A DNA stretch of 64,000 nt from Alteribacillus sp. YIM 98480 (lineage in GTDB: Bacteria; Bacillota; Bacilli; Bacillales; Marinococcaceae). Both the position numbers and the translations under genes were made by a program. The notes under the pieces were generated by a model. That model saw only the letters and a list, made by a program, of their open reading frames with translations. It was not told the origin of the DNA and did not search any database. The stretch's first letter is position 1; every line of letters starts with the position of its first letter. The DNA is taken from the NCBI RefSeq assembly GCF_009765375.1, contig NZ_VTOK01000012.1:1-64000 (forward strand). Reading direction: 5' to 3'. Of this stretch, positions 1-10,279 are shown one piece after another.

Positions 1-22
1 CGATTATCAAAAAACGATAATC
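1..22. terminator. Hairpin at window edge, possible terminator
   Basis: An 8-bp perfect inverted repeat, CGATTATC and GATAATCG, is separated by a short A-rich loop. A run of T follows a few bases later on the plus strand. It lies downstream of comEC on the minus strand. The window edge cuts its context, so direction and function are uncertain. Confidence 0.35.
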
Positions 23-72
23 GGAATCTTTTTTACTATTTCGGGCTAGTTATGTCCCAGCCCCTTTTCAAT

Positions 73-2424
73 TTATTCACACGATACTTCTAATGGATGG
101 CTGAGTGCTTGTTCTATCTCTAGAAGGCGGTCGTTTTGTAAAGTCACTCGGATAGCACCTTGTGTATCCGTACGAAACGTTTCTATTCCAAATTTACCCA
201 ATGTTTCCAGTGTTTCTTTATGAGGATGACCAAATTGATTACACCTGCCAGCAGAAATAAATGCCATTTTGCTTTGTAATTGGTTAATAAAAGGTTCAGT
301 TGTCGACGTATTACTGCCGTGATGTCCAATTTTAAGTATATCTGCTTGAAGGCGTGGATATTTTTTTAACAATACCTGCTCTCCATTCTCTTCTAAATCA
401 CCCGTAAACAACCAATTAACTCCTCCAATAACCGCCCTTAATACGATGGAACGTTCATTTCCTGTCTCTTCATTTCCTTCGGGCAACAGCACTTGAAACT
501 GAGCTTTTCCCTCTTTCCAATAGTTTCCGTTTTTCACAAAATTTATAGGAATTCGCTTATGTTGCATAAATGTTAAAAAGTCTAATTCCTCTTGTTTAAA
601 ATCATTGCCTTTTCCATACAAAATCTGTCGTATTTTTAATTCTTCAGCTGCTGTAAAAGCTCCTCCATAATGATCGACGTGCCCGTGAGTTATAATCATT
701 TTATCGATAGTACTAATACCTTTCGACTTTAAATAAGGAACAACTATACTTTCTCCAGGATCAAATGGTTTATTACTTTTTTCCCAATCATTTTTAGGAA
801 ATTGAAGCACACCGCCTGCATCAATTAAATAAACACCTTTTCTATAAGGCAGTTCAATTAAAATGCTATCACCTTGTCCAACATCCAAAATGGTCACATA
901 TCCATTTTTATTAACGTATGGGTAAAAGCATTGCATGCATAATACGATAATAACTACCGAAACCTGCCATAATACTTTCTTATGAAACCCTAACGTATCT
1001 AGCTTATAAAACATCCAGAATAAAGAAAGAGAAAGGCAGCTCAATATAAAGATTGAAGGTTTCCCAAAAATAATTTGTAATCCATTCCAAGAATTCACTG
1101 CTAATAGTAATTGGTGAGCCAAATGGACTGTAAATTCTAAAGGAAAAGATATAAAAGAGGTGTACGTTGGGAAAAAAATAGAGCTTGCAAAAATAAGGAA
1201 ATTAGAAGGTAAAACAAAAAACGAAATGAAGGGGATAAAAAAGAAGTTTAACACAAAACTCAATAAAGAAAATTCATGAAAATGAAATAATATTACTGGT
1301 AATGCAGCCATTTGTGCCACAAAAGTTACAATCAAGCTCATAAAAAAAGTACTTGTTTTTTTAATAATAGATGCGGATAGAAGCAGAGCTCCACTTACTA
1401 CAAAAGATAACTGAAATCCAATATGTAATAAATAGTACGGATTCAAAAAAATATAACCTAATACTAAATAAACAAGCAAATCGAGTGCTTTACCCTGCTG
1501 GTTGATTTTTTTTAATAGAATAAAGAGCACTACCATAGATGCTGCTCTTATTACAGAAGGAGAAGCGCCTGCTGCAATCATATAAACAGGGAGGAAAAAA
1601 AGTAAAAGAAATTCTGTCATTTGTTTAGATACGCCCATCCGAAGCAATCCATAATACAAAACACCTGAAATCAAACCGACGTGTAAACCTGACACTGCGA
1701 GCAAATGAATAAGGCCAAGCTTCTGATATGCTTGTTCTATGTTGGGGTCTAACATATGACGATCCCCAAAAATTAAGGCCCCTGCAATTCCTTTTAAATC
1801 CGAAGGAAAATAATCATTGATCCATTGAATCCCAGCATGACGCCACTTTTTCATTAAATAAATAGGATTGAAAACAGGTTTTCCACATGTTATATCGGAT
1901 ATAGTTGTTTCAAATAACCAGTGAATTCGCTTGGTTTTTAGATACTTAGAATAGTCAAAAGCTTGAAAATTAACAGAGGAGGTGGGAGAGACAAGTTTTC
2001 CTTTTACTGAGCAGTTTATTCCAGGAGAAATTGTACGAAGCAAACGAACTTCTGCATGCTGCTGAAGGGTTACACGGACAAGAAGTTTCTCTTTATTATT
2101 TACTTTCAATTGAAATTGAGCTCGATTTCCGTTGCGATGCGGCCCTTCTGTTACCATTCCATTTAAAACTATTTCATCACCTGTCAGCGTAGAGACATTT
2201 GAAAAAACAACGCTTTCCGTCCTTAGAAAAATAAATATACTTAACATCGCTAACATTGTTATCCATTTCATGCTTAACAGTCTTATGTATAATATCAATA
2301 CAAAAACCGTAAAAACAAAAGCTCCTGCTGAGAATTCGGTTAAGGAGAGGCTTGCTGCAGCAAGTGGGCCTGCTAAAATCATTATTTTATTTTTTACCAA
2401 GGCATCACTTCCAACTAGATTCAT
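73..2424 (-). CDS. comEC: ComEC/Rec2 DNA uptake channel protein
   Basis: ComEC forms the membrane channel that brings single-stranded DNA into competent cells. The 783-residue protein has the usual three parts: hydrophobic N-terminal segments with an OB-like region, a central multi-helix Competence domain (about residues 200-480), and a C-terminal metallo-beta-lactamase-like domain. That last domain begins at LDVGQGDSILI and carries the metal motif HGHVDHYGG and a later GHHGS. Length is normal for the family. The first ATG has no clear ribosome-binding site; a TTG at 2400 preceded by GGAAGTG is a reasonable alternative. In B. subtilis comEC directly follows comEA and comEB; here a sulfhydrylase-like gene lies between and comEB is absent. 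Confidence 0.95.
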   Translation of the reverse strand: MNLVGSDALVKNKIMILAGPLAAASLSLTEFSAGAFVFTVFVLILYIRLLSMKWITMLAMLSIFIFLRTESVVFSNVSTLTGDEIVLNGMVTEGPHRNGNRAQFQLKVNNKEKLLVRVTLQQHAEVRLLRTISPGINCSVKGKLVSPTSSVNFQAFDYSKYLKTKRIHWLFETTISDITCGKPVFNPIYLMKKWRHAGIQWINDYFPSDLKGIAGALIFGDRHMLDPNIEQAYQKLGLIHLLAVSGLHVGLISGVLYYGLLRMGVSKQMTEFLLLFFLPVYMIAAGASPSVIRAASMVVLFILLKKINQQGKALDLLVYLVLGYIFLNPYYLLHIGFQLSFVVSGALLLSASIIKKTSTFFMSLIVTFVAQMAALPVILFHFHEFSLLSFVLNFFFIPFISFFVLPSNFLIFASSIFFPTYTSFISFPLEFTVHLAHQLLLAVNSWNGLQIIFGKPSIFILSCLSLSLFWMFYKLDTLGFHKKVLWQVSVVIIVLCMQCFYPYVNKNGYVTILDVGQGDSILIELPYRKGVYLIDAGGVLQFPKNDWEKSNKPFDPGESIVVPYLKSKGISTIDKMIITHGHVDHYGGAFTAAEELKIRQILYGKGNDFKQEELDFLTFMQHKRIPINFVKNGNYWKEGKAQFQVLLPEGNEETGNERSIVLRAVIGGVNWLFTGDLEENGEQVLLKKYPRLQADILKIGHHGSNTSTTEPFINQLQSKMAFISAGRCNQFGHPHKETLETLGKFGIETFRTDTQGAIRVTLQNDRLLEIEQALSHPLEVSCE

Positions 2425-2434
2425 TACAAAAGAG

Positions 2435-2465
2435 GACGGGAGAAGACAAAAATTTTCATCCCGTC
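2435..2465 (-). terminator. Weak terminator-like hairpin after metY-like gene
   Basis: GACGGGA and TCCCGTC form a 7-bp stem with a 17-base loop. On the minus strand CTCTTTTG follows. It sits between the metY-like stop and the comEC start, so it could separate the two transcripts. The loop is long and the U-tract short. Confidence 0.4.
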
Positions 2466-2485
2466 ATTTGAATGATTGTTGCTCA

Positions 2486-3790
<1,305 letters not shown>

Positions 3791-3857
3791 TTACACTCTC
3801 CTCTTTACATTATCAAAAAATTCATATATTTAAAACTATTTTATATGTTAATTTATT

Positions 3858-4478
3858 TTATTCAATAGTTGCTACTTCCATTAATTGTTCCACTGATTTG
3901 TCTCCTATTCCAGATACTTTCGTTAAATCTTCTATCTCCTTAAATTCTCCATATTCTTCCCGGTAAGAAATAATCGCTTCTGCTTTGGCCGGGCCAATTC
4001 CTGGCAGGTACTCTAATTCACTAGCATCAGCATAGTTTATTCGAACCATATCATTTTTTTCCGCAGACTGTATATTTGTTGTGCTTGCTTCACCTTGCAC
4101 CGGCACGTATATAACCATTTCGTCATATATACGTTCTGCAAAATTAACATTAGTCGAATCACCTTCTTCCGTTAACCCTCCGGCAGCATCAATAGCATCA
4201 ATCACACGGCTATTTTCTCTCAATTCATAAACGCCTGGGTGATGAACCTGCCCTTTTACATCAACGAGAACAATTATTTCATCTAGAGTGCTTTTTTGAT
4301 TGGCTTCTTTAGGATCAGTCTCCACGTCTTCTGCAAACTCTTGAAAAAAATCCTCATTCTCTGCACTGCTGTTCTCTATCCCTGTTTCTTGTTTTGGCAC
4401 AGAGATATAAATGATAAACATTAATGATGATAAAACAATAAAACCTGTAAAAATAAGTGCTGGATTTTTCCAACTCAT
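3858..4478 (-). CDS. comEA: ComEA competence DNA receptor
   Basis: ComEA is the membrane-anchored receptor that binds double-stranded DNA outside the cell and passes it to ComEC. The 206-residue protein has one N-terminal transmembrane helix, an acidic linker, an SLBB-like segment (VDVKGQVHHPGVYEL) and a C-terminal helix-hairpin-helix DNA-binding region with LEYLPGIGPAKAEAI and LTKVSGIGDKSVEQL. Start chosen at the ATG after AAAGGAGAAAG. It is divergent from comER, as in B. subtilis. The comEB (dCMP deaminase) gene expected after it is missing. Confidence 0.95.
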   Translation of the reverse strand: MSWKNPALIFTGFIVLSSLMFIIYISVPKQETGIENSSAENEDFFQEFAEDVETDPKEANQKSTLDEIIVLVDVKGQVHHPGVYELRENSRVIDAIDAAGGLTEEGDSTNVNFAERIYDEMVIYVPVQGEASTTNIQSAEKNDMVRINYADASELEYLPGIGPAKAEAIISYREEYGEFKEIEDLTKVSGIGDKSVEQLMEVATIE

Positions 4479-4507
4479 GATTCTTTCTCCTTTCATGATT
4501 TGTTAAA

Positions 4508-4537
4508 TTGACATGATTTATTGGATTTTTGCATAAA
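4508..4537 (+). promoter_or_regulatory. Candidate sigma-A promoter for comER
   Basis: A TTGACA -35 element is followed after 18 bases by CATAAA, a four-of-six match to the -10 consensus. It lies about 50 bases upstream of the comER start in the comEA-comER divergent gap. The -10 is weak, so this is a candidate only. Confidence 0.4.
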
Positions 4538-4588
4538 GTGAATGGGGAGATCATTTTTTGAACGGAGAACCCAGGGAGGGAGCCAAAT

Positions 4589-5419
4589 TTGAAAAACATA
4601 GGAATAGTTGGTATCGGAAATATGGGCGGGATGCTGACAGAGGTAATGATTGAACGTGGAGGTATATCAGAAAAAAATTTGTTTATTTTTAACCGATCGT
4701 TAGAAAAAAGCCTTCATTTTGAAAAAAGCTTTCCTGATCTAAATATAGCAAACGATTTACCAGAATTATTACAACACACAGATATTGTTTTCGTATGTGT
4801 AAGACCAGCTCAGTACAAAGACGTCCTTAGTGATTTAAAAAAACATTTAACGTATGACCACATCTTAGCTACTATTACAAGCCCCGTTCTGCTTGAAGAC
4901 CTTGAATATCTTCCGGCTAGAAGAGTTGTGAGAACTGTACCAAGCATAGTAAATAAAACGGGTAAAGGACCGTTATTGTTAACTTTTGGAGAAAATTGGA
5001 CGACAGCTGAGAAAAATTCTTTTCAAGAGTGGTTAAGTACATTTTCTCAGCCAATTTCAATCTCTGATGACATTTTACGGGTTTCAAGTGACATTGTAAG
5101 CTGCGGGCCTGCATTTATCAGCTTCTTAATCGAACGATTTATTTATTCTGCTGTTGCTGAAACAGAGATTACTCTAGACGACGCAGAAAAGCTCGCAGAA
5201 AAGATGATGATATCTTATGGATACTTGCTGCAGCAAGGGCATTACGATCTCAGAAGCCTAAGAGAAAAAGTAAACGTTCCAGGCGGGATTACAGGGGAAG
5301 GGTTAAAAGTTTTGGATAAGTACAGCGAAGGAATGTTCGAGGAAGTATTTCAACGAACACATCAAAAATTTAGAGAAGATAAACAAGAGATGCAGAAAAC
5401 ATTTAAAAATCTAAAATAA
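4589..5419 (+). CDS. comER: ComER, pyrroline-5-carboxylate reductase-like protein
   Basis: A 276-residue member of the ProC-like family. The N-terminal Rossmann motif GIVGIGNMGGM binds NAD(P), and the C-terminal part contains the family signature NVPGGITGEGLKVL. The gene starts with TTG, preceded by GGGAGGGAG. It is divergent from comEA, as in B. subtilis, which identifies it as ComER rather than a housekeeping ProC. ComER is dispensable for DNA uptake in B. subtilis and has been linked to sporulation and biofilm control; the reaction it performs is unclear. Confidence 0.93.
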   Translation: MKNIGIVGIGNMGGMLTEVMIERGGISEKNLFIFNRSLEKSLHFEKSFPDLNIANDLPELLQHTDIVFVCVRPAQYKDVLSDLKKHLTYDHILATITSPVLLEDLEYLPARRVVRTVPSIVNKTGKGPLLLTFGENWTTAEKNSFQEWLSTFSQPISISDDILRVSSDIVSCGPAFISFLIERFIYSAVAETEITLDDAEKLAEKMMISYGYLLQQGHYDLRSLREKVNVPGGITGEGLKVLDKYSEGMFEEVFQRTHQKFREDKQEMQKTFKNLK

Positions 5420-5430
5420 ACCTTAGTTAA

Positions 5431-5697
5431 GAAAAGCGCAAACGCCCTGATCAGCCGCGACAGGTCTGGAGTTTTCGCGCAGGGTCGCCTGCGGCCCGGA
5501 GTCGAAAGGGAAGACATAAGACGTTTAGCTCATTTTAATGAACTTCTGCTAAGATCGCACACGTCGACGCATAGGATGTGCTATTGTCGCCAATGCCACA
5601 GGACGTGGCGTTTTTGGCGACGAGTGTGCGCCTGAGCGGCTGGGCGCCGAAGCTAGACATCAAAAACGCCAAATGTTTATAATTTCATAACTTTTAT
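5431..5697. repeat. Modular dispersed repeat, copy 1
   Basis: A 267-base intergenic repeat. Its left edge is GAAAAGCGCAAACGCC and its right edge is GGCGCCGAAGCTAGACAT followed by an AT-rich tail. The same edges bound copies at 19967-20427 and 56761-56920. The body is nearly identical to copy 2 over a long stretch (about 5460-5625) and includes the covarying hairpin at 5586-5621. It lies between comER and yqeM and touches the minus-strand terminator at 5698. It fills most of the 5420-5741 gap. Confidence 0.85.
5586..5621 (+). repeat. Nested AGGAC-loop hairpin
   Basis: Outer stem GTCGCCAA/TTGGCGAC encloses inner stem GCCAC/GTGGC with loop AGGAC. Related hairpins with compensatory stem changes occur at 20186, 20305 and 23880, and in reverse orientation at 19995. 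Confidence 0.75.
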
Positions 5698-5721
5698 AAA
5701 AGACGGAATCACCGTCTTTTT
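5698..5721. terminator. Bidirectional terminator between comER and yqeM
   Basis: AAAAGACGG and CCGTCTTTT form a 9-bp stem with a 5-base loop. T runs lie on both sides, so it can end comER transcription (plus) and yqeM transcription (minus). Confidence 0.8.
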
Positions 5722-5741
5722 CATTTTACTCTTTTATCTCG

Positions 5742-6494
5742 TTATTGTAAAACCTTTTTTGCTATAAAAAAAATTCTGTCGCTATTGTCTTGAGGTAGAT
5801 CAAACGAAAAGTCTGGATGTATTCCTATTATTTCAAATTGCGCGTTTCTTAATAAATACTCATATTTTTTAATAGAAAATGTTCGCTGCAGGTGAAATTC
5901 ATCATACCGTTCATATAACGAATCATTCCGCTCGATAAAAAAAGTAAGTTCATGCTCCACTTCTCCAATTTTATCGGTAGGAAAAGTATTCCATATAAAA
6001 GATACATCTTCAGAAGCATCGGCAAACGATACACCTTGTAGTACTTTTTCTATATAGTATAAAGAGTGAACATCAAAAATAAGAAGGCCATTATTATTTA
6101 AATGACGATAAAAAGATTGAAAAGCCGATTGGACGTCCGTTTCTTTCGTGAGGTAATTTAACGAATCACAAAGAACTAAAATAACATCAAAGCTCTCTGG
6201 TATATTTAAGTTTCTCATATCTTGACAAAACAGCATTGGATGAAATCCTTTACTATTTAATTTATATTTTGCTGCCGCGAGCATTTCTTCAGAAAGGTCA
6301 GTGCCGGATGCTAAATAGCCTTTTTTTAACAATCTGTTCAATATTGTGCCGGTACCGCAGCCAACATCCAATATTGCTGGTGAAGATGATGTTTCTTTAT
6401 CTAATACTGTCTGGAGCCAATGTTCCCATTTTTCATAAGGTGTTTCTTCCATTAAGCAATCATAAACACTTGCAAAACTGCTGTAAGCTTTCAT
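5742..6494 (-). CDS. yqeM: Class I SAM-dependent methyltransferase YqeM
   Basis: A 250-residue methyltransferase with motif I ILDVGCGTGTILN near residues 42-54 and further SAM-fold features (VILVLCDSLNYL). The substrate of YqeM is not known. Start chosen at MKAYSSFASVYDCLMEE, whose ATG lies just inside the end of rsfS; a longer reading frame would run through rsfS and adds no family sequence. It is last in the nadD-yqeK-rsfS cluster, as in B. subtilis, and is followed by the terminator at 5698. Confidence 0.88.
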   Translation of the reverse strand: MKAYSSFASVYDCLMEETPYEKWEHWLQTVLDKETSSSPAILDVGCGTGTILNRLLKKGYLASGTDLSEEMLAAAKYKLNSKGFHPMLFCQDMRNLNIPESFDVILVLCDSLNYLTKETDVQSAFQSFYRHLNNNGLLIFDVHSLYYIEKVLQGVSFADASEDVSFIWNTFPTDKIGEVEHELTFFIERNDSLYERYDEFHLQRTFSIKKYEYLLRNAQFEIIGIHPDFSFDLPQDNSDRIFFIAKKVLQ

Positions 6495-6495
6495 A

Positions 6496-6861
6496 TTACG
6501 ACAAAACTGTATCCAGTTCGACGTGAGAGGCATCGCCCCATAATTTTTCAAGATTATAGTAATGCCGTTCATCCTTATGGAAAATATGAACAATAACATC
6601 ACCTAAGTCTATCAAAATCCATTTTGCTTCATCAAAACCTTCTAGCCGTTTTACTTCCTGTTCCTCTTCTTGAGCTTTCTTTTTTATTTCCCGGGCAATG
6701 GCCTGTACTTGTTTATAAGAATTCCCATGAGCTATTAAGAAATAATCAGCAATAAGTGAAATACCCCTCATGTCAAGAGCTGCTATGTGCTCCGCTTTTT
6801 TTTCATCTGCAGCTCTTGCTGCAAGCTCTAATAAAGCTTCTCCTTGCATTATTTTCATCAT
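6496..6861 (-). CDS. rsfS: Ribosomal silencing factor RsfS
   Basis: RsfS (Iojap/YbeB family) binds ribosomal protein uL14 on the 50S subunit and blocks subunit joining during starvation. At 121 residues it has normal length. The family signature is clear in IAALDMRGISLIADYFLIA and in WILIDLGDVIVHIFH. It overlaps the end of yqeK by 4 nt, consistent with translational coupling. Confidence 0.95.
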   Translation of the reverse strand: MMKIMQGEALLELAARAADEKKAEHIAALDMRGISLIADYFLIAHGNSYKQVQAIAREIKKKAQEEEQEVKRLEGFDEAKWILIDLGDVIVHIFHKDERHYYNLEKLWGDASHVELDTVLS

Positions 6862-7442
6862 CCTCCTAAATTGGACTGATTTTTTATTTGTTCAACCATG
6901 TCATTATAAGCATAAAGAGTTTGAGGAAATACACGCTGGTTTTTTTTCATAAGAAATACTATCGTATTGCGAAGAGCCATAACAATAGCATGATCAATGT
7001 TTTTTTCCGCAGCTTCTCTTACTTCATCTACTCCAGGAAAAATTCGATTAGGTTCTATATAATCTGCCAAAAAAAGAATTTTTTCGAGTGTATTCATCTT
7101 TGCTTTCCCTGTAGTATGCCAAAAAATAGCGGATAATATCTCTTCATCTTCGATTCCAATTTCTTTATTTACTAAGTAAGCGCCTGCAGGAGCATGCAAT
7201 AATTCGTCGCCATAGTTAATAAAATTCTCATCCCATTTTTGTTTGCGTATGATACTTCTCATTTCCTCTTTAGAACGAAATTTTGCATAGTCGTGGAAGA
7301 TCGCAGCAAACTCCGCTTGTCCCCTCTCAATACCGGTTTTATCAGCAAGCTCTACTGCTTTTTCTGTTACACCTAATGTATGAATATAACGATGTTCTGT
7401 TAAATGTGGTTTTACCTTATCTAATGCTTTTTTTTTATCCAT
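6858..7442 (-). CDS. yqeK: YqeK HD-domain nucleotide hydrolase
   Basis: A 194-residue HD-domain protein. Metal ligands are visible in the AIFHDYAKF motif, with H in HTLGV near the N terminus. YqeK proteins are reported as symmetric Ap4A hydrolases that cleave alarmone-type dinucleotides to ADP. The start is the ATG preceded by GAGGAG inside the end of nadD; the two genes overlap by 8 nt. Being next to nadD fits a role in adenine nucleotide metabolism. Confidence 0.9.
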   Translation of the reverse strand: MDKKKALDKVKPHLTEHRYIHTLGVTEKAVELADKTGIERGQAEFAAIFHDYAKFRSKEEMRSIIRKQKWDENFINYGDELLHAPAGAYLVNKEIGIEDEEILSAIFWHTTGKAKMNTLEKILFLADYIEPNRIFPGVDEVREAAEKNIDHAIVMALRNTIVFLMKKNQRVFPQTLYAYNDMVEQIKNQSNLGG

Positions 7443-8010
7443 AGAGATTTCTCTCCTCAATATATTCCCAAACTTCCTCTGGTACATAATAGCGAATGCT
7501 TTTACCTTGGTAACGTCTTTCTCTAATTAACGTTGAAGAAATTTCCATTTGAGGTACTTTTATATGCATTATACTAGCATTTTCATTTTGCGGAGTCTCA
7601 TAACCAGGGCGTTGTGCAACTACAAAGGTGACCATCCTCTTTAGTTCTTCGATTCTCTTCCAATTTTCTAGTTGTTCTGCCATATCACCGCCGATAATAA
7701 AATAAAACTCCGTATCTTCTGTCATTTCTTTTAAAGTTTTTACCGTTTCGACTGTATATGAAGGTCCTTTTCTTTCTAATTCAATGGCCGAAGCTTGAAA
7801 GCATTTATTGCCTTTAATTGCTTTATTCGTCATATCAAACCTTTCATAAGGATCAGCCATTTTTTCTCTTGTTTTATGCGGCGGAGTGTGTACTGGTATA
7901 AACCACACTTCATCCAGCCGCAATGCGGTAAGAGCTTCTTGAGCAATAATGAGATGAGCAGTATGAGGAGGATCAAATGTGCCGCCTAAGAGGCCTATTT
8001 TAGTCTTCAT
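7435..8010 (-). CDS. nadD: Nicotinate-nucleotide adenylyltransferase
   Basis: NadD adenylates nicotinate mononucleotide to deamido-NAD, an essential step of NAD synthesis in the cytoplasm. The 191-residue protein has the nucleotidyltransferase motif GGTFDPPHTAHL at residues 9-20 and the C-terminal ISSTLIRERR motif. Its neighbours are yhbY upstream and yqeK downstream, as in B. subtilis. Confidence 0.97.
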   Translation of the reverse strand: MKTKIGLLGGTFDPPHTAHLIIAQEALTALRLDEVWFIPVHTPPHKTREKMADPYERFDMTNKAIKGNKCFQASAIELERKGPSYTVETVKTLKEMTEDTEFYFIIGGDMAEQLENWKRIEELKRMVTFVVAQRPGYETPQNENASIMHIKVPQMEISSTLIRERRYQGKSIRYYVPEEVWEYIEERNLYG

Positions 8011-8026
8011 TTTACTACTCCTTCTA

Positions 8027-8317
8027 TTATGGCAATTCTATTTTTTTATTTTCCACAGATTCTTTATATAAAACTATAGTGTTCCCAATAATTTGCACCA
8101 CTTCAGCGTCAGCACCGCCAGAAAGTTCATTGGCTATAGAATCTTTGTCTTCTGCGCAATTTTGAAGGATATTTATTTTAATTAACTCTCTAGCCTCTAA
8201 TACGTCCTCTGTTTGTTTAATTAAATTTTCATTTACTCCTGCTTTTCCTACTTGAAAAACCGGTTTCAATGAGTGTGCTTTGCTTCGTAAATAACGTTTC
8301 TGTTTTCCAGTTAACAT
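8027..8317 (-). CDS. yhbY: YhbY-family ribosome assembly RNA-binding protein
   Basis: A 96-residue CRM-domain protein that associates with pre-50S ribosomal subunits. The family motif is LTGKQKRYLRSKAHSLKPVFQVGKAG, read here in two parts (LTGKQKRYLRS, then KPVFQVGKAGVNENL). The start is the ATG preceded by GGGAGG just after the aroE stop. It is called yqeI in B. subtilis. Confidence 0.93.
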   Translation of the reverse strand: MLTGKQKRYLRSKAHSLKPVFQVGKAGVNENLIKQTEDVLEARELIKINILQNCAEDKDSIANELSGGADAEVVQIIGNTIVLYKESVENKKIELP

Positions 8318-8318
8318 T

Positions 8319-9167
8319 TTATTTCCTCCCAAGCTGTTCATATACAACCTCAGACATACGTTCTATATCGGGCCAAATACCAGTCCATAATTCAAATGCA
8401 ACAGCTCCTTGACCAACAAACATGCCAACTCCGTTCAACGTATCAGCACCTTGTCCTTCCGCTTCTTTTAACCATGTTGTTTTTAATGGATTGTATATTA
8501 AGTCACTGCATAAACATCCCTGCTTTAAAGCATCTGTTTTCCAAGGAATGGTGGCTACATGTGGAGACATTCCCATTGAAGTTGTGTTGATAATTAGGTC
8601 ATACTCTCCCGTTTTACTTTCTGCTTTTTCTTTATCTAGAATTTCGATTTCCTCACCTAGATTTTTGCGTATATTTTCTGCTTTTGAATTGGTTCTATTG
8701 GTTATAGCTAAACTTTTTACTCCATACTTGTAAAGAGAAGTTACAACTGCTCTGCTAGCTCCTCCTGCCCCAATAACGAGTATATTATAATCATGTAATG
8801 CTTTGCCTGTTTTAGCAAGAAGGGACTGAACGTAGCCTTTACCATCCGTATTATATCCTATCCATTTGCCGTTTTCATTGACAACAGTATTAACTGCTCC
8901 TATGATTCGGGCTTCTTCATCAATTTCATCTAAATAGGTCATTACTTCTACTTTATGAGGCACTGTTACATTAAAACCTGAGATACCAAGAGCTCTCATA
9001 CCCTCTACCGCTTTCTTGAGATCTCCGCGTGCAACATCAAATGCATGATAAAAATAAGGAAGCCCCTGTTTTTCAAATTGATCGTTGTGCATTACCGGGG
9101 ACATAGAATGTCCAACAGGGTGTCCTAACAATCCAAAAAGTTTTTCTGCTTTTAACTCGTTCCCCAT
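8319..9167 (-). CDS. aroE: Shikimate dehydrogenase
   Basis: AroE reduces 3-dehydroshikimate to shikimate with NADPH in aromatic amino acid synthesis. The 282-residue protein has the substrate-binding GHPVGHSMSPVMHN near the N terminus, the catalytic lysine in NVTVPHKVEVM, the NADP-binding GAGGASRAVV and the C-terminal VGMFVGQGAVAFELWTG. Its start overlaps the stop of yqeH by 1 nt. Confidence 0.97.
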   Translation of the reverse strand: MGNELKAEKLFGLLGHPVGHSMSPVMHNDQFEKQGLPYFYHAFDVARGDLKKAVEGMRALGISGFNVTVPHKVEVMTYLDEIDEEARIIGAVNTVVNENGKWIGYNTDGKGYVQSLLAKTGKALHDYNILVIGAGGASRAVVTSLYKYGVKSLAITNRTNSKAENIRKNLGEEIEILDKEKAESKTGEYDLIINTTSMGMSPHVATIPWKTDALKQGCLCSDLIYNPLKTTWLKEAEGQGADTLNGVGMFVGQGAVAFELWTGIWPDIERMSEVVYEQLGRK

Positions 9168-10279
9168 TAAATAACCGCCTCTCTTAACGATACTCCAACT
9201 CCTTTAGGAGCATATACTTCTATTTCTGCTTTAGGTTCTGTGACAGTAATCCAGCCTAATCCTGATATAACTATATCTGTTTTCCCTTTTTTTACAGTAA
9301 ATGAGTGTTTTACAAACGCAGGCATATCCTTTAATGATTCTTTTCCAGGAGGATTTAAAAATTCACCGGCATGCTCTCTATAAATTTGCTCCGCTTTTTC
9401 CTGTTTTGTCCGGTGAATAAGCAGATCATTTGCAAAATAAGCGACAAATGAATTTGGGCTTCCTTGTGAAAAATCTATTCTTGCTAAACCTGCAATAAAT
9501 AAAGTCTGTTTTTCATTTAATTGATAAATCCGCGGTTTTATTTCTTTTGCAGGCATTAATTGCTTCAATTCTTTATTCGTTACATAATGAGCCATCTGTT
9601 TATTGTTTATGATTCCTGGTGTATCATATAGTCTGCTTCCATCATCTAATGGTAAATCGATCATATCTAAAGTCGTTCCTGGAAAATAGGAAGTGGTGAT
9701 TAATTGTTCATCATCTCCGCCAAATTCTTTAATCAAGCTATTTATAAAGGTTGATTTTCCAACATTTGTAGAGCCTGTTATATAAACATCTTTGCCGTTA
9801 CGCAATTCATCCATCAGCGAAGCTGCTTCTTTTATACCGCTGTTTTTTTCTGCACTAATAAATAGAGCCTCTTTTGCTCTTAGGCCATGTTCTTTCGCCG
9901 TTCTTTTGATCCAATCTTTTAACTTGTTTTTATTTATCGATTTTGGAAGTAAATCCGTTTTGTTAACGAGCAGCAATACATCATTTTTTCCGATATAACG
10001 TTGAAAACCTGGAATCCAACTGCCTTCAAAATCAAACACATCCACAATTTTCACAATAAGGGCATCTCTTTTCCCCAGTTCATGCAACTTGTTTGTAAAG
10101 TCCTTATTTTCAAGAGGAACATCTTCCACTTCATTGTAATGTTTTAACCGAAAACAACGTTGACATATAATGGTGTTTCGTTCAAGTGCAGATAATGGTA
10201 CATAACCGGTCTTTGCAGGGTCTTCTGTTTGAATATCTGCTCCACAGCCTGCACATATTAGCGTATCTTCTTCGTTCAA
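9167..10279 (-). CDS. yqeH: Circularly permuted ribosome-biogenesis GTPase YqeH
   Basis: YqeH is needed for 30S subunit maturation. An N-terminal zinc finger (CAGCG and CQRCFRLKHY) is followed by a permuted GTPase: G4 NKTDLLPKS comes before G1 GSTNVGKSTFIN and G3 YDTPGI. I chose the TTG at 10279 (370 residues), not the ATG at 10294, because GGGAGG between them makes a good ribosome-binding site and the TTG gives a 4-nt overlap with the yqeG stop. Confidence 0.94.
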   Translation of the reverse strand: MNEEDTLICAGCGADIQTEDPAKTGYVPLSALERNTIICQRCFRLKHYNEVEDVPLENKDFTNKLHELGKRDALIVKIVDVFDFEGSWIPGFQRYIGKNDVLLLVNKTDLLPKSINKNKLKDWIKRTAKEHGLRAKEALFISAEKNSGIKEAASLMDELRNGKDVYITGSTNVGKSTFINSLIKEFGGDDEQLITTSYFPGTTLDMIDLPLDDGSRLYDTPGIINNKQMAHYVTNKELKQLMPAKEIKPRIYQLNEKQTLFIAGLARIDFSQGSPNSFVAYFANDLLIHRTKQEKAEQIYREHAGEFLNPPGKESLKDMPAFVKHSFTVKKGKTDIVISGLGWITVTEPKAEIEVYAPKGVGVSLREAVI